A stretch of 64,000 nt of DNA from positions 186,001 through 250,000 of the forward strand of contig VFIW01000062.1 of assembly GCA_006386115.1 (NCBI GenBank). The letters run 5' to 3'. Shown piece by piece: positions 20,670 through 30,287 of the stretch. Source of the stretch: Globisporangium splendens (taxonomy: Eukaryota; Oomycota; Peronosporomycetes; Pythiales; Pythiaceae). Under the pieces are notes generated by a model, which worked only from the letters and a program-made list of their open reading frames with translations, made no database searches and was not told the DNA's origin. Each line of letters starts with the position of its first letter. Positions within the stretch are counted from its first letter, which is position 1. The position numbers and the translations under genes were made by a program.

Positions 20670-22415
20670 ATGTCTGCAGCGAGCGGATCAGTGAACGACG
20701 ACGCCGCCGCGTTAGTCGATGCGCTGCCGTCAGGAGCAGAGTCTCTACTGCCTCCGCTCACGTCTGTCGCTGTCGTGTGGCGCTATGGGTCGCAACAGCA
20801 GCTCGGAGCGCTGCCTCACGTCGTGCAACACATCAGCGACTTCCTCGACTATGCGATTCTAGCATATTGGACCATTCCACGAGCATGCAAAGCGAATCAC
20901 TTCTACCTGGCGCAACGACTCGCAGCACGTGAGGCAGCAACACCAGAGCGCGCGGGCCGACATTACAAGGAGTTCCAGTTCAGCGAAGCACTCGTATTTG
21001 CAGTTCAAAATGATAATCTCGAGATGGTCAAGTGGCTCTGCAAAGAGTACTGTCCGACGGGATTTGCCACGAAAGCGATGCTAGAAGCGGTCGGACTGGG
21101 GAACCTGCGCCTCGTGAAGTGGCTATTTGAAAACCGTGAGGCGATCATTTCCAGCGCGATTTTCATGGACAAAGCGGCGGCGTATGGCCACCTCGATGTA
21201 CTCAAGTGGCTACACAAAAACGTTCGCAATGCTGGATGCACTACTGAAACGATCGTGCGTGCGGCTCGCCAAGGTTACATCGACGTGGTGATATGGCTTC
21301 ACGATCACTACCGTGCCGACAGCTCTCGCGGCAGAGCTCTGGCGAACGCACTTACAACTGGTCAACTCGAGATTACGCAGTTTCTCGTTCACCAAGGCTA
21401 CGCACTGGTGTATGAAGGCTACAAACTGGAGACTCCCTTGTACCCAATAGACGTGGCTGCGAAGAGTGGAAATCTTGGTCTACTCAAGTGGCTTCACGAT
21501 TCGGGACTCAGTGGTTGCTCCTTCCGTGCAATCGATGATGCTGCCAAGAGTGGGAGCCTGAAGATCGTGAAATGGCTTCATCAGACTTATTCGAAACGCC
21601 CGTCATCTTTCGCAATGAATGAAGCCGCCTCACATGGCCACCTCAAAGTTATCCAATGGCTGCATGAACGCAAAATTGCAGGATGCACGACAGCTGCCAT
21701 GGATTCTGCTGCGAGAGGAGGTCATCTCGATATTGTGCGATGGCTTCATGAATATCGAACTGAAGGATGCACCATCGATGCAATGGACGGCGCTGCGGAG
21801 AATGGTCATCTAGATGTGGTCCAATGGTTGCATGTACATCGTACTGAGGGGTGCACGACAGATGCAATGGATGCTGCTGCCACGAATGGCCATTTGCAAG
21901 TCCTCAAATGGCTTCACGAGAATCGTCGCGAAGGGTGTACAGCGGCAGCGATGGATCATGCTGCTTGGAATGGACACCTGGGGATCGTCATGTGGCTGCA
22001 TGAAAACAGAACAGAAGGATGCACTGTCGTTGCAATGAATGGAGCTGCCACATGCGATCACCTCGAGGTCATCAAATGGCTTCATGAAAACCGTTCTGAA
22101 GGATGCACTACCCAAGCAATGGACAGTGCAGGTTCACTTGCGGTGACAACGTGGCTACATGAGAACCGCACAGAGGGCTGTACCTCAAGTGCAATGGATG
22201 AAGCCGTGGACGCAAACGATTTTGACAGGGTGCTTTATCTACACAGCCATCGAAGCGAAGGATGCTCAACACAAGTTTCTGTTTATGCGTTGCGACACCA
22301 CAACTTCGAGCTTTTCTTGTGGCTGTGTGAGAATCACGCTTACGCAGTGAACCTCGCTGACATCCGGAGGAGATATATCTTTGTAGATCTTTTGATGGAA
22401 AGGCTGAACATGTGA
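20670..22415 (+). CDS. 28-residue ankyrin-like repeat protein (intact)
   Basis: Single exon. I take ATG 20670 (MSAASGSVNDDAAALVD), giving 581 residues, because it matches the start of the 996-2639 paralogue; ATG 20631 would add 13 residues. The N-terminal cap (about 25-150) has PPLTSVAVVWRYG, LGALPHVVQHISDFLDY, TIPRACKANHFYL and CPTGFATKAML. About 14 repeat units follow, the shortened unit (MDSAGSLAVTTWLHENR) and the C-terminal cap (DFDRVLYLHSHRSEGC, LFLWLCENHAYAVNLADIRRRY). It shares a divergent promoter region with the TAF1A-like gene. A cytoplasmic or nuclear binding scaffold is likely; the partner is unknown. Confidence 0.85.
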   Translation: MSAASGSVNDDAAALVDALPSGAESLLPPLTSVAVVWRYGSQQQLGALPHVVQHISDFLDYAILAYWTIPRACKANHFYLAQRLAAREAATPERAGRHYKEFQFSEALVFAVQNDNLEMVKWLCKEYCPTGFATKAMLEAVGLGNLRLVKWLFENREAIISSAIFMDKAAAYGHLDVLKWLHKNVRNAGCTTETIVRAARQGYIDVVIWLHDHYRADSSRGRALANALTTGQLEITQFLVHQGYALVYEGYKLETPLYPIDVAAKSGNLGLLKWLHDSGLSGCSFRAIDDAAKSGSLKIVKWLHQTYSKRPSSFAMNEAASHGHLKVIQWLHERKIAGCTTAAMDSAARGGHLDIVRWLHEYRTEGCTIDAMDGAAENGHLDVVQWLHVHRTEGCTTDAMDAAATNGHLQVLKWLHENRREGCTAAAMDHAAWNGHLGIVMWLHENRTEGCTVVAMNGAATCDHLEVIKWLHENRSEGCTTQAMDSAGSLAVTTWLHENRTEGCTSSAMDEAVDANDFDRVLYLHSHRSEGCSTQVSVYALRHHNFELFLWLCENHAYAVNLADIRRRYIFVDLLMERLNM

Positions 22416-22628
22416 GTTGGAATGCCTGCGCAATTTCCGACACCGTTATATTGCGTGATACCAGATTATTGAAAACACTGTAGAGAAGATATGGCTTGAC
22501 TGACTCAAAAGAAACATGTCGCCCTGATTTTACACAGAACAACATAAATAATTGTTGCCACACACGTTTCCAAGACGAGTAAGCAACAAATTGTACGCAC
22601 CAAGGCTCGCCTTGTCGTCTCATAGTCG

Positions 22629-23579
22629 TCAAGAATCGATTCTGTCCAGCAACGAGCCCAGGTTCCTGTACAGTCGCCTGATGTCGACGAGGTTGACTTC
22701 TTCAGCATAATGTTCACGGAGCTGAAGGAAAATATCAATGTGGTGGCGGTCCAGCTCAAAAGAGATAGCTTGCGCCGAGCACCCTACGACTCGGCTTCTG
22801 TCCAGATACAGCACCCTGTCAAAGTCATTATCGTACACAGCGGACTCCATCGCTCGAATGGTGCAATCCTCGCTGCGGTCCTCGTGCAAAAACTTCATTA
22901 TAGAAACAGTGCATCATTCAGAATGATGTCATGCAGCCACATGACGATCCCCAGGTGTCCATTCCAGGCAGCATTGTTCATCGCCCATGTTATGCAACCT
23001 TCGCAGCGATTCTCGTGGAGCCATCTCACGACGTGCAGGTAACCATTTTCGGCTGCTTTGTCCATTGCCGAGGCTGTGCAGCCTCCGGTACGATTTGTGT
23101 GCAACCATTGAACGACATGCAAATGACCTTCTCCGGCACCCTTATCCATTGCGTCGCCCGTCGAGCAGCCCTCTGTATGGTGCGAATGCAGCCAATCAAT
23201 CACGTGCAAATGACCATTCTCTGCTGCGTCACCCATCGCCTCGGTCGGACATCCTTCGGTTCGATTTTCATGTAGCCATTGCACAACATCGAGGAAACCT
23301 CCGTCAGCTGCGCAGTCCATGGCAACTGTTGTGCACCCTGCAGTTTGGTTCTCATGCAGCCACTGGATAACGTCGAGGTGGCCATTCCTGGCAGCATGGT
23401 TCATCGCGTCAACCGTCGTCCCTTTGGCGTATGTTTCATGAAGCCACTTCACGATGTCCAGATCCCCACGCTTTGCAGCTTCATCCATTGCCAGTGGTGT
23501 GCAGCCGCTGAATGGCGACTCGTAGAGCCACTTCATCAGATCAAGATTTCCGCTCTCTGCAGCCTTGTCAACAATGTCC
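22629..23579 (-). pseudogene. truncated, broken ankyrin-like gene abutting the inverted repeat
   Basis: Minus-strand repeats run from SDIVDKAAESGNLDLMKWL at the 23579 edge through nine or so units. They are nearly identical to the middle of the intact gene at 40814-42448 as far as WLHENRTEGC. Near 22900 the reading frame breaks (a unit ends DIILNDALFL and stop), and the C-terminal cap resumes in another frame (DFDRVLYLDRSRVVGC, FLQLREHYAEEVNLVDIRRLY, stop at 22629). The N-terminal half is absent because the inverted-repeat arm begins at 23580. Confidence 0.75.
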
Positions 23580-24666
23580 GAGAGCGATCGCGGGTGGGCA
23601 TCTAGAAATCGCGCAGTTTCTGTGTGATCGAGGCTATAGACTGGATGTCGATAACGGTATCGATTATGCCGCGCCGAGTGGAAATGTCGCCATGGTCGAG
23701 TGGCTCCACGCATTGTCCATCACGGGGTGGACAGAAAACGCGATTGACTCGGCGGCAGAGCGCGGCCATCTCGACATGATCCAGTGGCTCCATGACAACA
23801 TCTTGCCAGAATGCACGCAGGATGCGATGGACCGAGCTGGCAGATATGGACACCTCGATGTTGTCCAGTGGCTTCATACGAATCGAACAGAAGGATGCAC
23901 CAAGTATGCGATGAACTGGGCTGCTGGTGAAGGTCATCTTCACATCGTACAATGGCTCCACACGAATCGCCGTCAAGGGTGCTCGCATGCGGCAATGGAT
24001 TTGGCAGCAACGAATGGTCATTTGCACGTCGTTAAGTGGTTGCATACACACCGAAGAGAAGGTTGCACGAGGCGCGCGATGGATGGAGCTTCTCAAAATG
24101 GTCACCTCGCGACGGTCAAGTGGCTGCACGAGAATCGCGGGGAAGGTTGCAGTAAGAAAGCGATGGACGAAGCCGCAGCAAATGGCCACTTGGAAGTGGT
24201 TCAATGGTTTCATGAGACCCGTCGCGAGGGATGCACGTCGCAGGCAACGAATCTTGCTGCGAATAACGACCACCTGCATGTTGTGAAATGGCTTCATGAC
24301 AATCGTCACGAAGGATGCACAAAAGCGGCGATGGACAGAGCAGGGTCGTGCGAAATGGTGCAATGGCTTCACGTGAATCGATCGGAAGGGTGTACGACCG
24401 AGGCAATGGAGACCGCAATCGAGCGTGGTGACTTCGAATCGGTTCTGTATCTTCACGCGAACCGCACCGAGGGATGTTCCGACAATGTGGCACATAAGCT
24501 TGGAGATCAGAGCGTGGAGCTGCTTCTGCGGCTCAATGAGCACTACCGTGACAAGTTGCGACCTGAAAACTTGCATCATGCTTTCTGGTATCGCCCGACC
24601 TTATGTGCTTCTGTTGATCAAATGGGACTGCGAGCTAGCTACGGGTTGACTCGGTCAGTTTTTTAG
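23580..24666 (+). pseudogene. 3' part of an ankyrin-like gene (left-arm copy, N-terminus missing)
   Basis: Starts abruptly within a repeat (RAIAGGHLEIAQFLCDRGYRL) at the arm edge and runs in one open frame to the TAG ending at 24666. It is the copy of the last 362 codons of the intact gene at 48417-50204. It keeps all downstream repeats, the shortened unit (MDRAGSCEMVQWLH) and the C-terminal cap. One substitution changes Glu to Val (WLHVNRSEGC here against WLHENRSEGC in the right copy). The frame continues upstream only into antisense of the neighbouring pseudogene, so no proper start exists. Confidence 0.85.
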
Positions 24667-24977
24667 CTGTTGTACTCATGGCTATTGTCCGACAAAGTTC
24701 TTATGAGAAGCGATCACGAAGATGACTGTGAGAGTCTGAATGAGCCAATATGCAAAGCCCCGTCGACAAACTCTTGTAAAAGCAGCGGATATCGTTTTCG
24801 CTCGAGATTGCGGTCATGGATGCCAGCAAGCTGGATCGCGAGTCATTCACAGATACTTCTGGTAATTTGGTATTTGAGGATCATCAACTGTGATAATCGC
24901 ATGACGCAAGCCCACGCAATAAAATGCACCGAAGAACTCCATATGTGACCTGAGCAGAGACACCCAAGCAGCTGCGT
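24667..24977. other. spacer in left arm (mirror 48106-48416)
   Basis: 311 bases with no supported gene in either copy. It lies between an ankyrin-like 3' end and the start of another ankyrin-like pseudogene. Confidence 0.4.
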
Positions 24978-25568
24978 GTGAGCAAGCGCAAGACGAGAAA
25001 GAGTGCTGCCATCAACGACGGTGCTTTGTGTGACGAGACACCTGGTCTGGAGGAGCAACCGCTGTCCCCACTCGCGTCGACAGTGGTCGTGTTCAAGTAC
25101 CAGCCGCACCCACCCGGCAGCGCTACCCCACATCGAGCAGCGCATCAGCGACTATCTCAACTTCGAGTGACCATGTAAAGCGAATCGGCTCTTGATCAAT
25201 GCAGCGGCTCGAACCTCGCGAGTTAGCGTCGCTAGTTCGTTTGGATAGGTATTTCAAGGGTTCCAGTCCAGCGAGGCGCTCGCATTTGCGATTCGAACGA
25301 TAATCTGGAGATGGTAAAGCGACCACGTATGGGGTACTGCCCGACAGGTTTTGCCACGAAAGCGACGCTCGACTGGGGAAATTTGAGCCTCGTCCAGTGG
25401 CTCTTTGTGAATTGTGATCAGATCATTGGAAGCTCGTCGTTTATGAACTTGGCGGCTAGGAACGACCACAAGGATGGACTCAATTGCCTGCACACAAACC
25501 TTCCTCCAATCCTGCCGACGAGCCTAGACTTGCGATTTGAGCCATACATCGAAACACAGTCGCGCTGA
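24978..25568 (+). pseudogene. short, frameshifted ankyrin-like pseudogene (left arm)
   Basis: The N-terminal family block is visible (LSPLASTVVVFKYQPHP), then the frame shifts before the HRAAHQRLSQL/ISDYLNFE region. The sequence resumes with CPTGFATKATLDWGNLSLVQWL and FMNLAARNDHKDGLNCLHTN, then a stop. There is no repeat array or C-terminal cap. An identical copy lies at 47515-48105 on the other strand. Confidence 0.7.
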
Positions 25569-25789
25569 AATGAAGAGTTGGTCAAAGAGCGCAGGCGATG
25601 GCTTGTGCCCCAATAAACTTCACAAGCGATGAGTGCATTGGAACCGACACATGAATCGCGAGCTCGACGGTTTTATTTGAAATGCTATCCGTAACATGGA
25701 AATGGACTGCCTAGCGTTGATCGACACTCCTCTTGACCAGGACATCAGCACTTACGAAATTCAATGATTGGCTTGACCTCTTTGCGCTT

Positions 25790-26911
25790 TTAGAGACTAC
25801 CGCTGGAAGCAAGAATGGGGTAGATGTGCTCGTCGTAAGCTGTCCGGAACGAACAACTTCCCGTGTCTCTCACCCAGCAGCTATGCGTTACGTTCGCCAC
25901 AGTGTGGAGAAAGAGTCCGCCACGCGCATCCAGTGTTTTCAGACCGTACGTGTCCTGCTGGTACTCGATCGTATCTTTGATGCCGACAATATGGATCGAT
26001 TCAAACTTGGTTTCGATCTCCTCGACAGTGCTTACTGTGCTGTATTGACCCAAGATCGAGGTTTGCCATGGCGTCAGCACGCCATCCGCCGGGGACGCAA
26101 AGTAGTGCGCATTCTCAAGTTTCAAATAGTTGGCGCGACGTCGCTGTTGACTGGCCGTGCAGTTCAAGTCTTCAGATCCACACGGATTAACGTTGTTGAT
26201 GACAGGGAAGAACGGGTTGGAGACCACCCATTGATCCTGCACGGGGGATCGCTGCACGTTGATGTTTGCATACTCGTTGTGCAGCTCTGGGTGAGAATGG
26301 AACATCACGTCAAAGTCGTGCTGGTACTTTCCGCGGAAGTCGCTCGGCCAGGTGTACACGCTCATATTCCACACCGATGACGGTAGCACGAACCTTCCAA
26401 ATCCGACGGTGAAATCGTGCGTGGGTTGCACATCATCCGGTTGTGGACCAAAGAAGACACCGTTCGCCAGACCTGCCATACTGATGTACGTCTTGACTTG
26501 GTGATCGTCCATTTCCTCAATGACCGCGCGCGAGATGGCGCCTCCTTGGGAGTGCGCAATGAAGATGTACCCGTTGTCAAAGCGCGAGTCGTTCTTTACG
26601 ATGCTGCGAATCTCGTTGATCGCGAGTTGGACTTGCTCGTTCAGTGCGCGCGTCGAGCACATGTCATTGCAGAACTTGAGGGACTTGACCACTCTTCCCT
26701 CTGCCGTCAGGTTCGCCTCGAAGTTGGCCCCCGCAGAATCATTCGAACCCACGCCGTGGAAGAAAAACACCGGGAGCTTTGTCGCCGTCGCGGCTGTCGG
26801 ATCTTGCGGCAAGCCCGACTTGCACTTTTGAGCGGCTGTTGTGACGCTCGCCGCTAGTAGGAGACCCACGCACAATAGGAGGCGCGACACACACGCTTGG
26901 AGACCAGACAT
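25790..26911 (-). CDS. secreted palmitoyl-protein thioesterase-like alpha/beta hydrolase (left-arm copy)
   Basis: Single exon, 373 residues, ATG at 26911. The signal peptide spans about 1-28 (LLLCVGLLLAASVTTAA). An oxyanion-type FFHGVGSND lies at about 49-58. The nucleophile elbow is HSQGG (Ser121), with candidate acid Asp276 (SPADGVLTPW) and candidate base His343 (VTHSCWV). The order and spacing fit the palmitoyl-protein thioesterase family, which removes fatty acyl groups from cysteine thioesters in lysosomes or outside cells. Here a lysosomal or secreted location fits the signal peptide and the many NxS/T sites. The protein is identical to the copy at 46172-47293. A general esterase/lipase role is the alternative. 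Confidence 0.85.
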   Translation of the reverse strand: MSGLQACVSRLLLCVGLLLAASVTTAAQKCKSGLPQDPTAATATKLPVFFFHGVGSNDSAGANFEANLTAEGRVVKSLKFCNDMCSTRALNEQVQLAINEIRSIVKNDSRFDNGYIFIAHSQGGAISRAVIEEMDDHQVKTYISMAGLANGVFFGPQPDDVQPTHDFTVGFGRFVLPSSVWNMSVYTWPSDFRGKYQHDFDVMFHSHPELHNEYANINVQRSPVQDQWVVSNPFFPVINNVNPCGSEDLNCTASQQRRRANYLKLENAHYFASPADGVLTPWQTSILGQYSTVSTVEEIETKFESIHIVGIKDTIEYQQDTYGLKTLDARGGLFLHTVANVTHSCWVRDTGSCSFRTAYDEHIYPILASSGSL

Positions 26912-27796
26912 TGCGCTGATTTACTGCTGGCTTTGGCTTGTAGGCGGAGTTTTGAAGAATGAGGACGCGTTGCCCAGGACTCCCAATTGCCTGGTGGTCG
27001 TGATGGTCCCTACGGGAAAAGATCAGCTTCGAGGAGAAAGCAGATCGCAACACTGCATCCCTAGTTGCCCGCCAGAACAACCAGTTGTCCACATGCAACC
27101 CTCCAGATTACTGGATGACGTCTACCGGGGTGTAATCATGCCAAAATGAATGCTCGCCTTGTTCGGAGCGGGCATTCTCGTCGATTTGCCTATCCCGTTT
27201 TTACATGTTGAATGAAGTAGGAGCCGTTCTCAAGACCGGAAGACGTTGTGTTCAAGTTTTCGCATTCCAAGAGTCTATGACCGAGGCACAGTAGCAAGCA
27301 TTTTAGTCGTTTTGTTGGTTCCATGTTGGTGCTGAAGTAAACGGGAGTCCATCTCAAGGTGGTTGGGAGCTCCTCGGAGAGTTCTTCTTTCCAGTGTAAT
27401 GGGCATACAATTGTGGCAGTGCATGATGTGCATCATACTCGGCAGTGGCATAGACCAACGGTTCACGCACATTCACCTAATACCACTTGGCTGCCACCCG
27501 ATCCACGAGGACAAGCGTATTTTTGCGCCGCGGTCATTCACGTATCGCCATCAAGAGCTCAGATCGAAATCAGATGGCCTCTGAGAACGAGGCTTTCAAG
27601 CCAGCCCGTCGTGCGCGCGTCGTGACTGCAGCATCTAGGACTCTCGATAGCCTTTTTTGTTTCAAGCATTCAGCCACGCCTTCAGCAAGGATTGGCGTGC
27701 CATCAAACACCGCGCTATTGGAAATTTGGCCAAGTAAGAAAGATCATTCTGCCGTTAGACTTTACAGTCTAGTTTGTCTATAAAATCCAACTTACG
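26912..27796. other. intergenic in left arm (mirror 45287-46171)
   Basis: About 885 bases upstream of the thioesterase gene, including its promoter. Short ORFs are not supported by any motif. Confidence 0.4.
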
Positions 27797-28315
27797 ATGT
27801 CGTTGTCACTCTGCATGAGCAAAGCTATTGACGACTGCACTCTTACTGTGCAAAAGCACACACTGCATCTGGTCATATCAATACTGTACTCTATGGCTGC
27901 AGATTTACACATCGTCATGATTCAACATGAATCTGCTGCTTGGTCTGATCGACGAAAAAACCACTCGTACAGAAATTGTACTACAGTACCTGAGCACAGC
28001 GCTGCTGAATTGACGTGGCGTGGACGTGTGCGACTCGGATCATTTAGGATCTTCGCGGATGGTGTTGAACATCGTCTGCGACCCAACGACAACATCGAAT
28101 CGAGTCTCAACTTTAATGCACGAATTGCGCTGAAGATTCGGGGCACAACCAGAGGATGGGTTTATCGGGCGGTCGTGTCAAGCAAGCAGGTTGGCTACAA
28201 AAAGAACGTTCTTTGGAGATCGAATGTCAATTTATGTGATGCAGGATCACCTGAAGCTGCGCACAAATACTGTTTTGGGAGAATGTTAACGATATTGAGA
28301 TTTTCCCAAAGCTAA
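27797..28315 (+). CDS. hypothetical 172-residue ORF (left-arm copy)
   Basis: ATG-initiated frame with no recognised domain. It begins MSLSLCMSKAIDDCTL and has a basic, beta-like C-terminal half. The mirror copy at 44768-45286 differs by two amino acids (His to Tyr and Asn to Asp), the only two differences I found there. That neither supports nor excludes coding. It could be a transposon remnant or a chance ORF. Confidence 0.3.
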   Translation: MSLSLCMSKAIDDCTLTVQKHTLHLVISILYSMAADLHIVMIQHESAAWSDRRKNHSYRNCTTVPEHSAAELTWRGRVRLGSFRIFADGVEHRLRPNDNIESSLNFNARIALKIRGTTRGWVYRAVVSSKQVGYKKNVLWRSNVNLCDAGSPEAAHKYCFGRMLTILRFSQS

Positions 28316-28606
28316 ATCCAATTCCTATATCTCTTGACAAAACAACTCCAAAATGGTTCATATGTGTTTCTCCAAAAATTGCACTTCGATTTGCAATTTT
28401 GAATTACTGCCAAAGAATAGATCAGCTTCTCCGTGCTTGCACAGCATTGTCGAGACACCGATACAAGTTGAGCTCTGCCGTAGAACCAGCAGTGACAGAC
28501 AACCTGGCTAGTCACGTGTAGTGCCTCCCTTTTATTTGCTTTAACTGAGTGAAAAATGCATATCCGACCAAAAAACTGTACTTGGCAAGGATTTTGAAAG
28601 CGGTCG

Positions 28607-30193
28607 TCAGGTGCGAAGCCCTGGGCTTAGTGCCCAATCATGGACTCTTACTAACAACGTATCTATGTAGGCACTCTCCTGCCAGAAAGCTTCGAGGTCA
28701 ACTTGATCAGCGTAGTTCTTACACAGCCAGAGAAAACTGTTAAAGAGGTAGTGGATTAACGCAGCTCTCTAAGCCCGCGGTGACAACCCTTCGCTTCGAT
28801 TTCTGTACTGGTAGAGCACTCTGTCCAAGTCGTCAACATGAGCAGCTGAGTTCATCGCTGTGTGGTTACAGCCTCTGTGTGGTTCTCGTGTAACCACTTG
28901 ACGACGGTAAGAGATCCTGCATGATCCATTGCGGCTGTAGTGCATCCCTCAGAACGGTGTTCATGAAGCCATTTGATGATCTCAAGATGGTTAAACATCG
29001 CACCCTTATCCATTGCGTCGCCCGTTGAGCAGCCCTCTGTATGGTGCGAATGCAGCCAATCAATCACGTGCAAATGACCATTCTCTGCTGCGTCACCCAT
29101 CGCCTCGGTCGGACATCCTTCGTTTCGATTCGCGTGAAGCCACTCGACAACATAGAGGTGTCCATTGCGTGCTGCAAAATGTATAACATTCGTTGTGGGT
29201 CCTGAAATTTGCTTTTCATGCAGCCACTGAATAACGTCAAGGTGGCCGTCCATGACAACGTACTCCATTGTTGAGATTGACGACTGCTGGTTCATGAAAA
29301 AAGCTCCGGAGACGTTTATGCGCAACCATTTCACGATGTGCAAGTCCCCACGCTCTGCAGCTACGTTGACTGCACGTGAAGTGCAGTCAACGAGTGACTC
29401 CTTGTGAAGCCATTTGATCAAGTCAAGGTTTCTGCTCGGCACAGCCAGATCGATAGCGTTGGAGTTTTGTTTCAGTTTGCACCTCCCGTCGAACAAGAAA
29501 TTGCACGATTTCAAGGTGGTCGGCCGTTCGAAATTGCACCGGCCAGATCTTTGCCATGAGAATAGTCGAGACGGAGGCGATTGTGAAGCCACTTGTCCAC
29601 GTCAAAATGACCTTTACGTGCTGCAGATTCAAGCGTTCCATGGCTGCATCCTGGGTTGCGAGGATTCTTGTAAAGCAACTTCAGCACCTTCAGTGGCCGT
29701 TCGTATCCGCTTCGTCCATAAACGATGAACTCTCAATAATCTGACCAGAATTCTTGAAGAGCCACTTGACCAGACGCAAGTTCCCAAACTTCACCGCTTC
29801 GAACATCGCTTTCGTGGCAAACCCCGTCGGACAGTACTCGTTACAGAGCCACTTGGCCATCTCGAGATTATCATTTCGAACCACAAACACGAGCGCCTGA
29901 CCGAACTGGATCCCCTTGAAATGCCGATCCACGCACTCTGGTGTTGCTGCCTCGTGAGCTGCTAGTCGCAGCGCCAGGTAGAAGTGATTCGCTTTGCATG
30001 CTCATGGAACAGTCCAATATGCTGGAATCGCACAGTCGAGATAGTCACTGTTGTATTGCACGAAGTATGACAGCGCTCCGGCCTGTGGTAGCTCGTCGTA
30101 CTGGCACACGGCGACAGCAGACGCGAGCAGAAGCAGCAGCAGTAGTTCCTCCTCCAGCCTCGACGGCTCGAGAACGTAAGCGCTCGCTGTCAT
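28607..30193 (-). pseudogene. ankyrin-like pseudogene spanning the inner edge of the left arm
   Basis: The minus strand starts at ATG 30193 with a family N-terminus (ASAVAVCQYDELPQAGALSY, NSDYLDCAIPAYWTVP). It meets a TGA where relatives have the CGA of PRAC. It then continues in other frames: LVFVVRNDNLEMAKWL, CPTGFATKAMFEAV, repeat units from LDLIKWLHKESLVDC to WLHENHTE, then VDDLDRVLYQYRNRSEG and a FLWLCKNYADQVDLEAF cap, stop near 28607. There are several frameshifts and at least one nonsense codon. The part beyond 30046 is unique to this copy. Confidence 0.75.
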
Positions 30194-30258
30194 TCTGCTT
30201 GCTCTTGCTCACGAATTTGCCACTCTCCCTGATTCTGTGCAGTACACATCAGATGAAA
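30194..30258. other. flank between the ankyrin-like pseudogene and the DNA transposon
   Basis: Short unique stretch. Its last seven bases, GATGAAA (30252-30258), nearly match AATGAAA just after the transposon (40458-40464) and may be its target duplication. Confidence 0.4.
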
Positions 30259-30287
30259 TGAGTCCAATCCAATCAAAAGTATCATTA
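30259..30287 (+). repeat. left terminal inverted repeat of the DNA transposon
   Basis: Begins TGAGTCCAATCC and ends AAAGTATCATTA. Its reverse complement matches 40429-40457 at 25 of 29 positions. Confidence 0.75.

Larger units (their letters stand above)
23580..30046 (+). repeat. left arm of a 6467-bp inverted repeat
   Basis: Every base position x in this arm pairs with position 73083 minus x in 43037-49503, on the opposite strand, with no indel across the arm. I found five substitutions by eye: 23637 T/C, 23658 T/G, 24374 T/A, 27857 C/T, 27959 A/G (left / right complement). Identity ends between 23579 and 23580 (C against G) and between 30046 and 30047. Both ends fall inside ankyrin-like sequence. 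Confidence 0.9.

Noticed and set aside
23512..23579. Extending the left-arm ankyrin ORF upstream to 23512
   Set aside because: Those codons are antisense to the neighbouring pseudogene and not family-like; the real similarity begins at 23580.
27000..27800. tRNA or other RNA gene in the arm intergenic region
   Set aside because: No cloverleaf, A/B box pair or conserved RNA pattern could be seen by eye here or elsewhere in the window.
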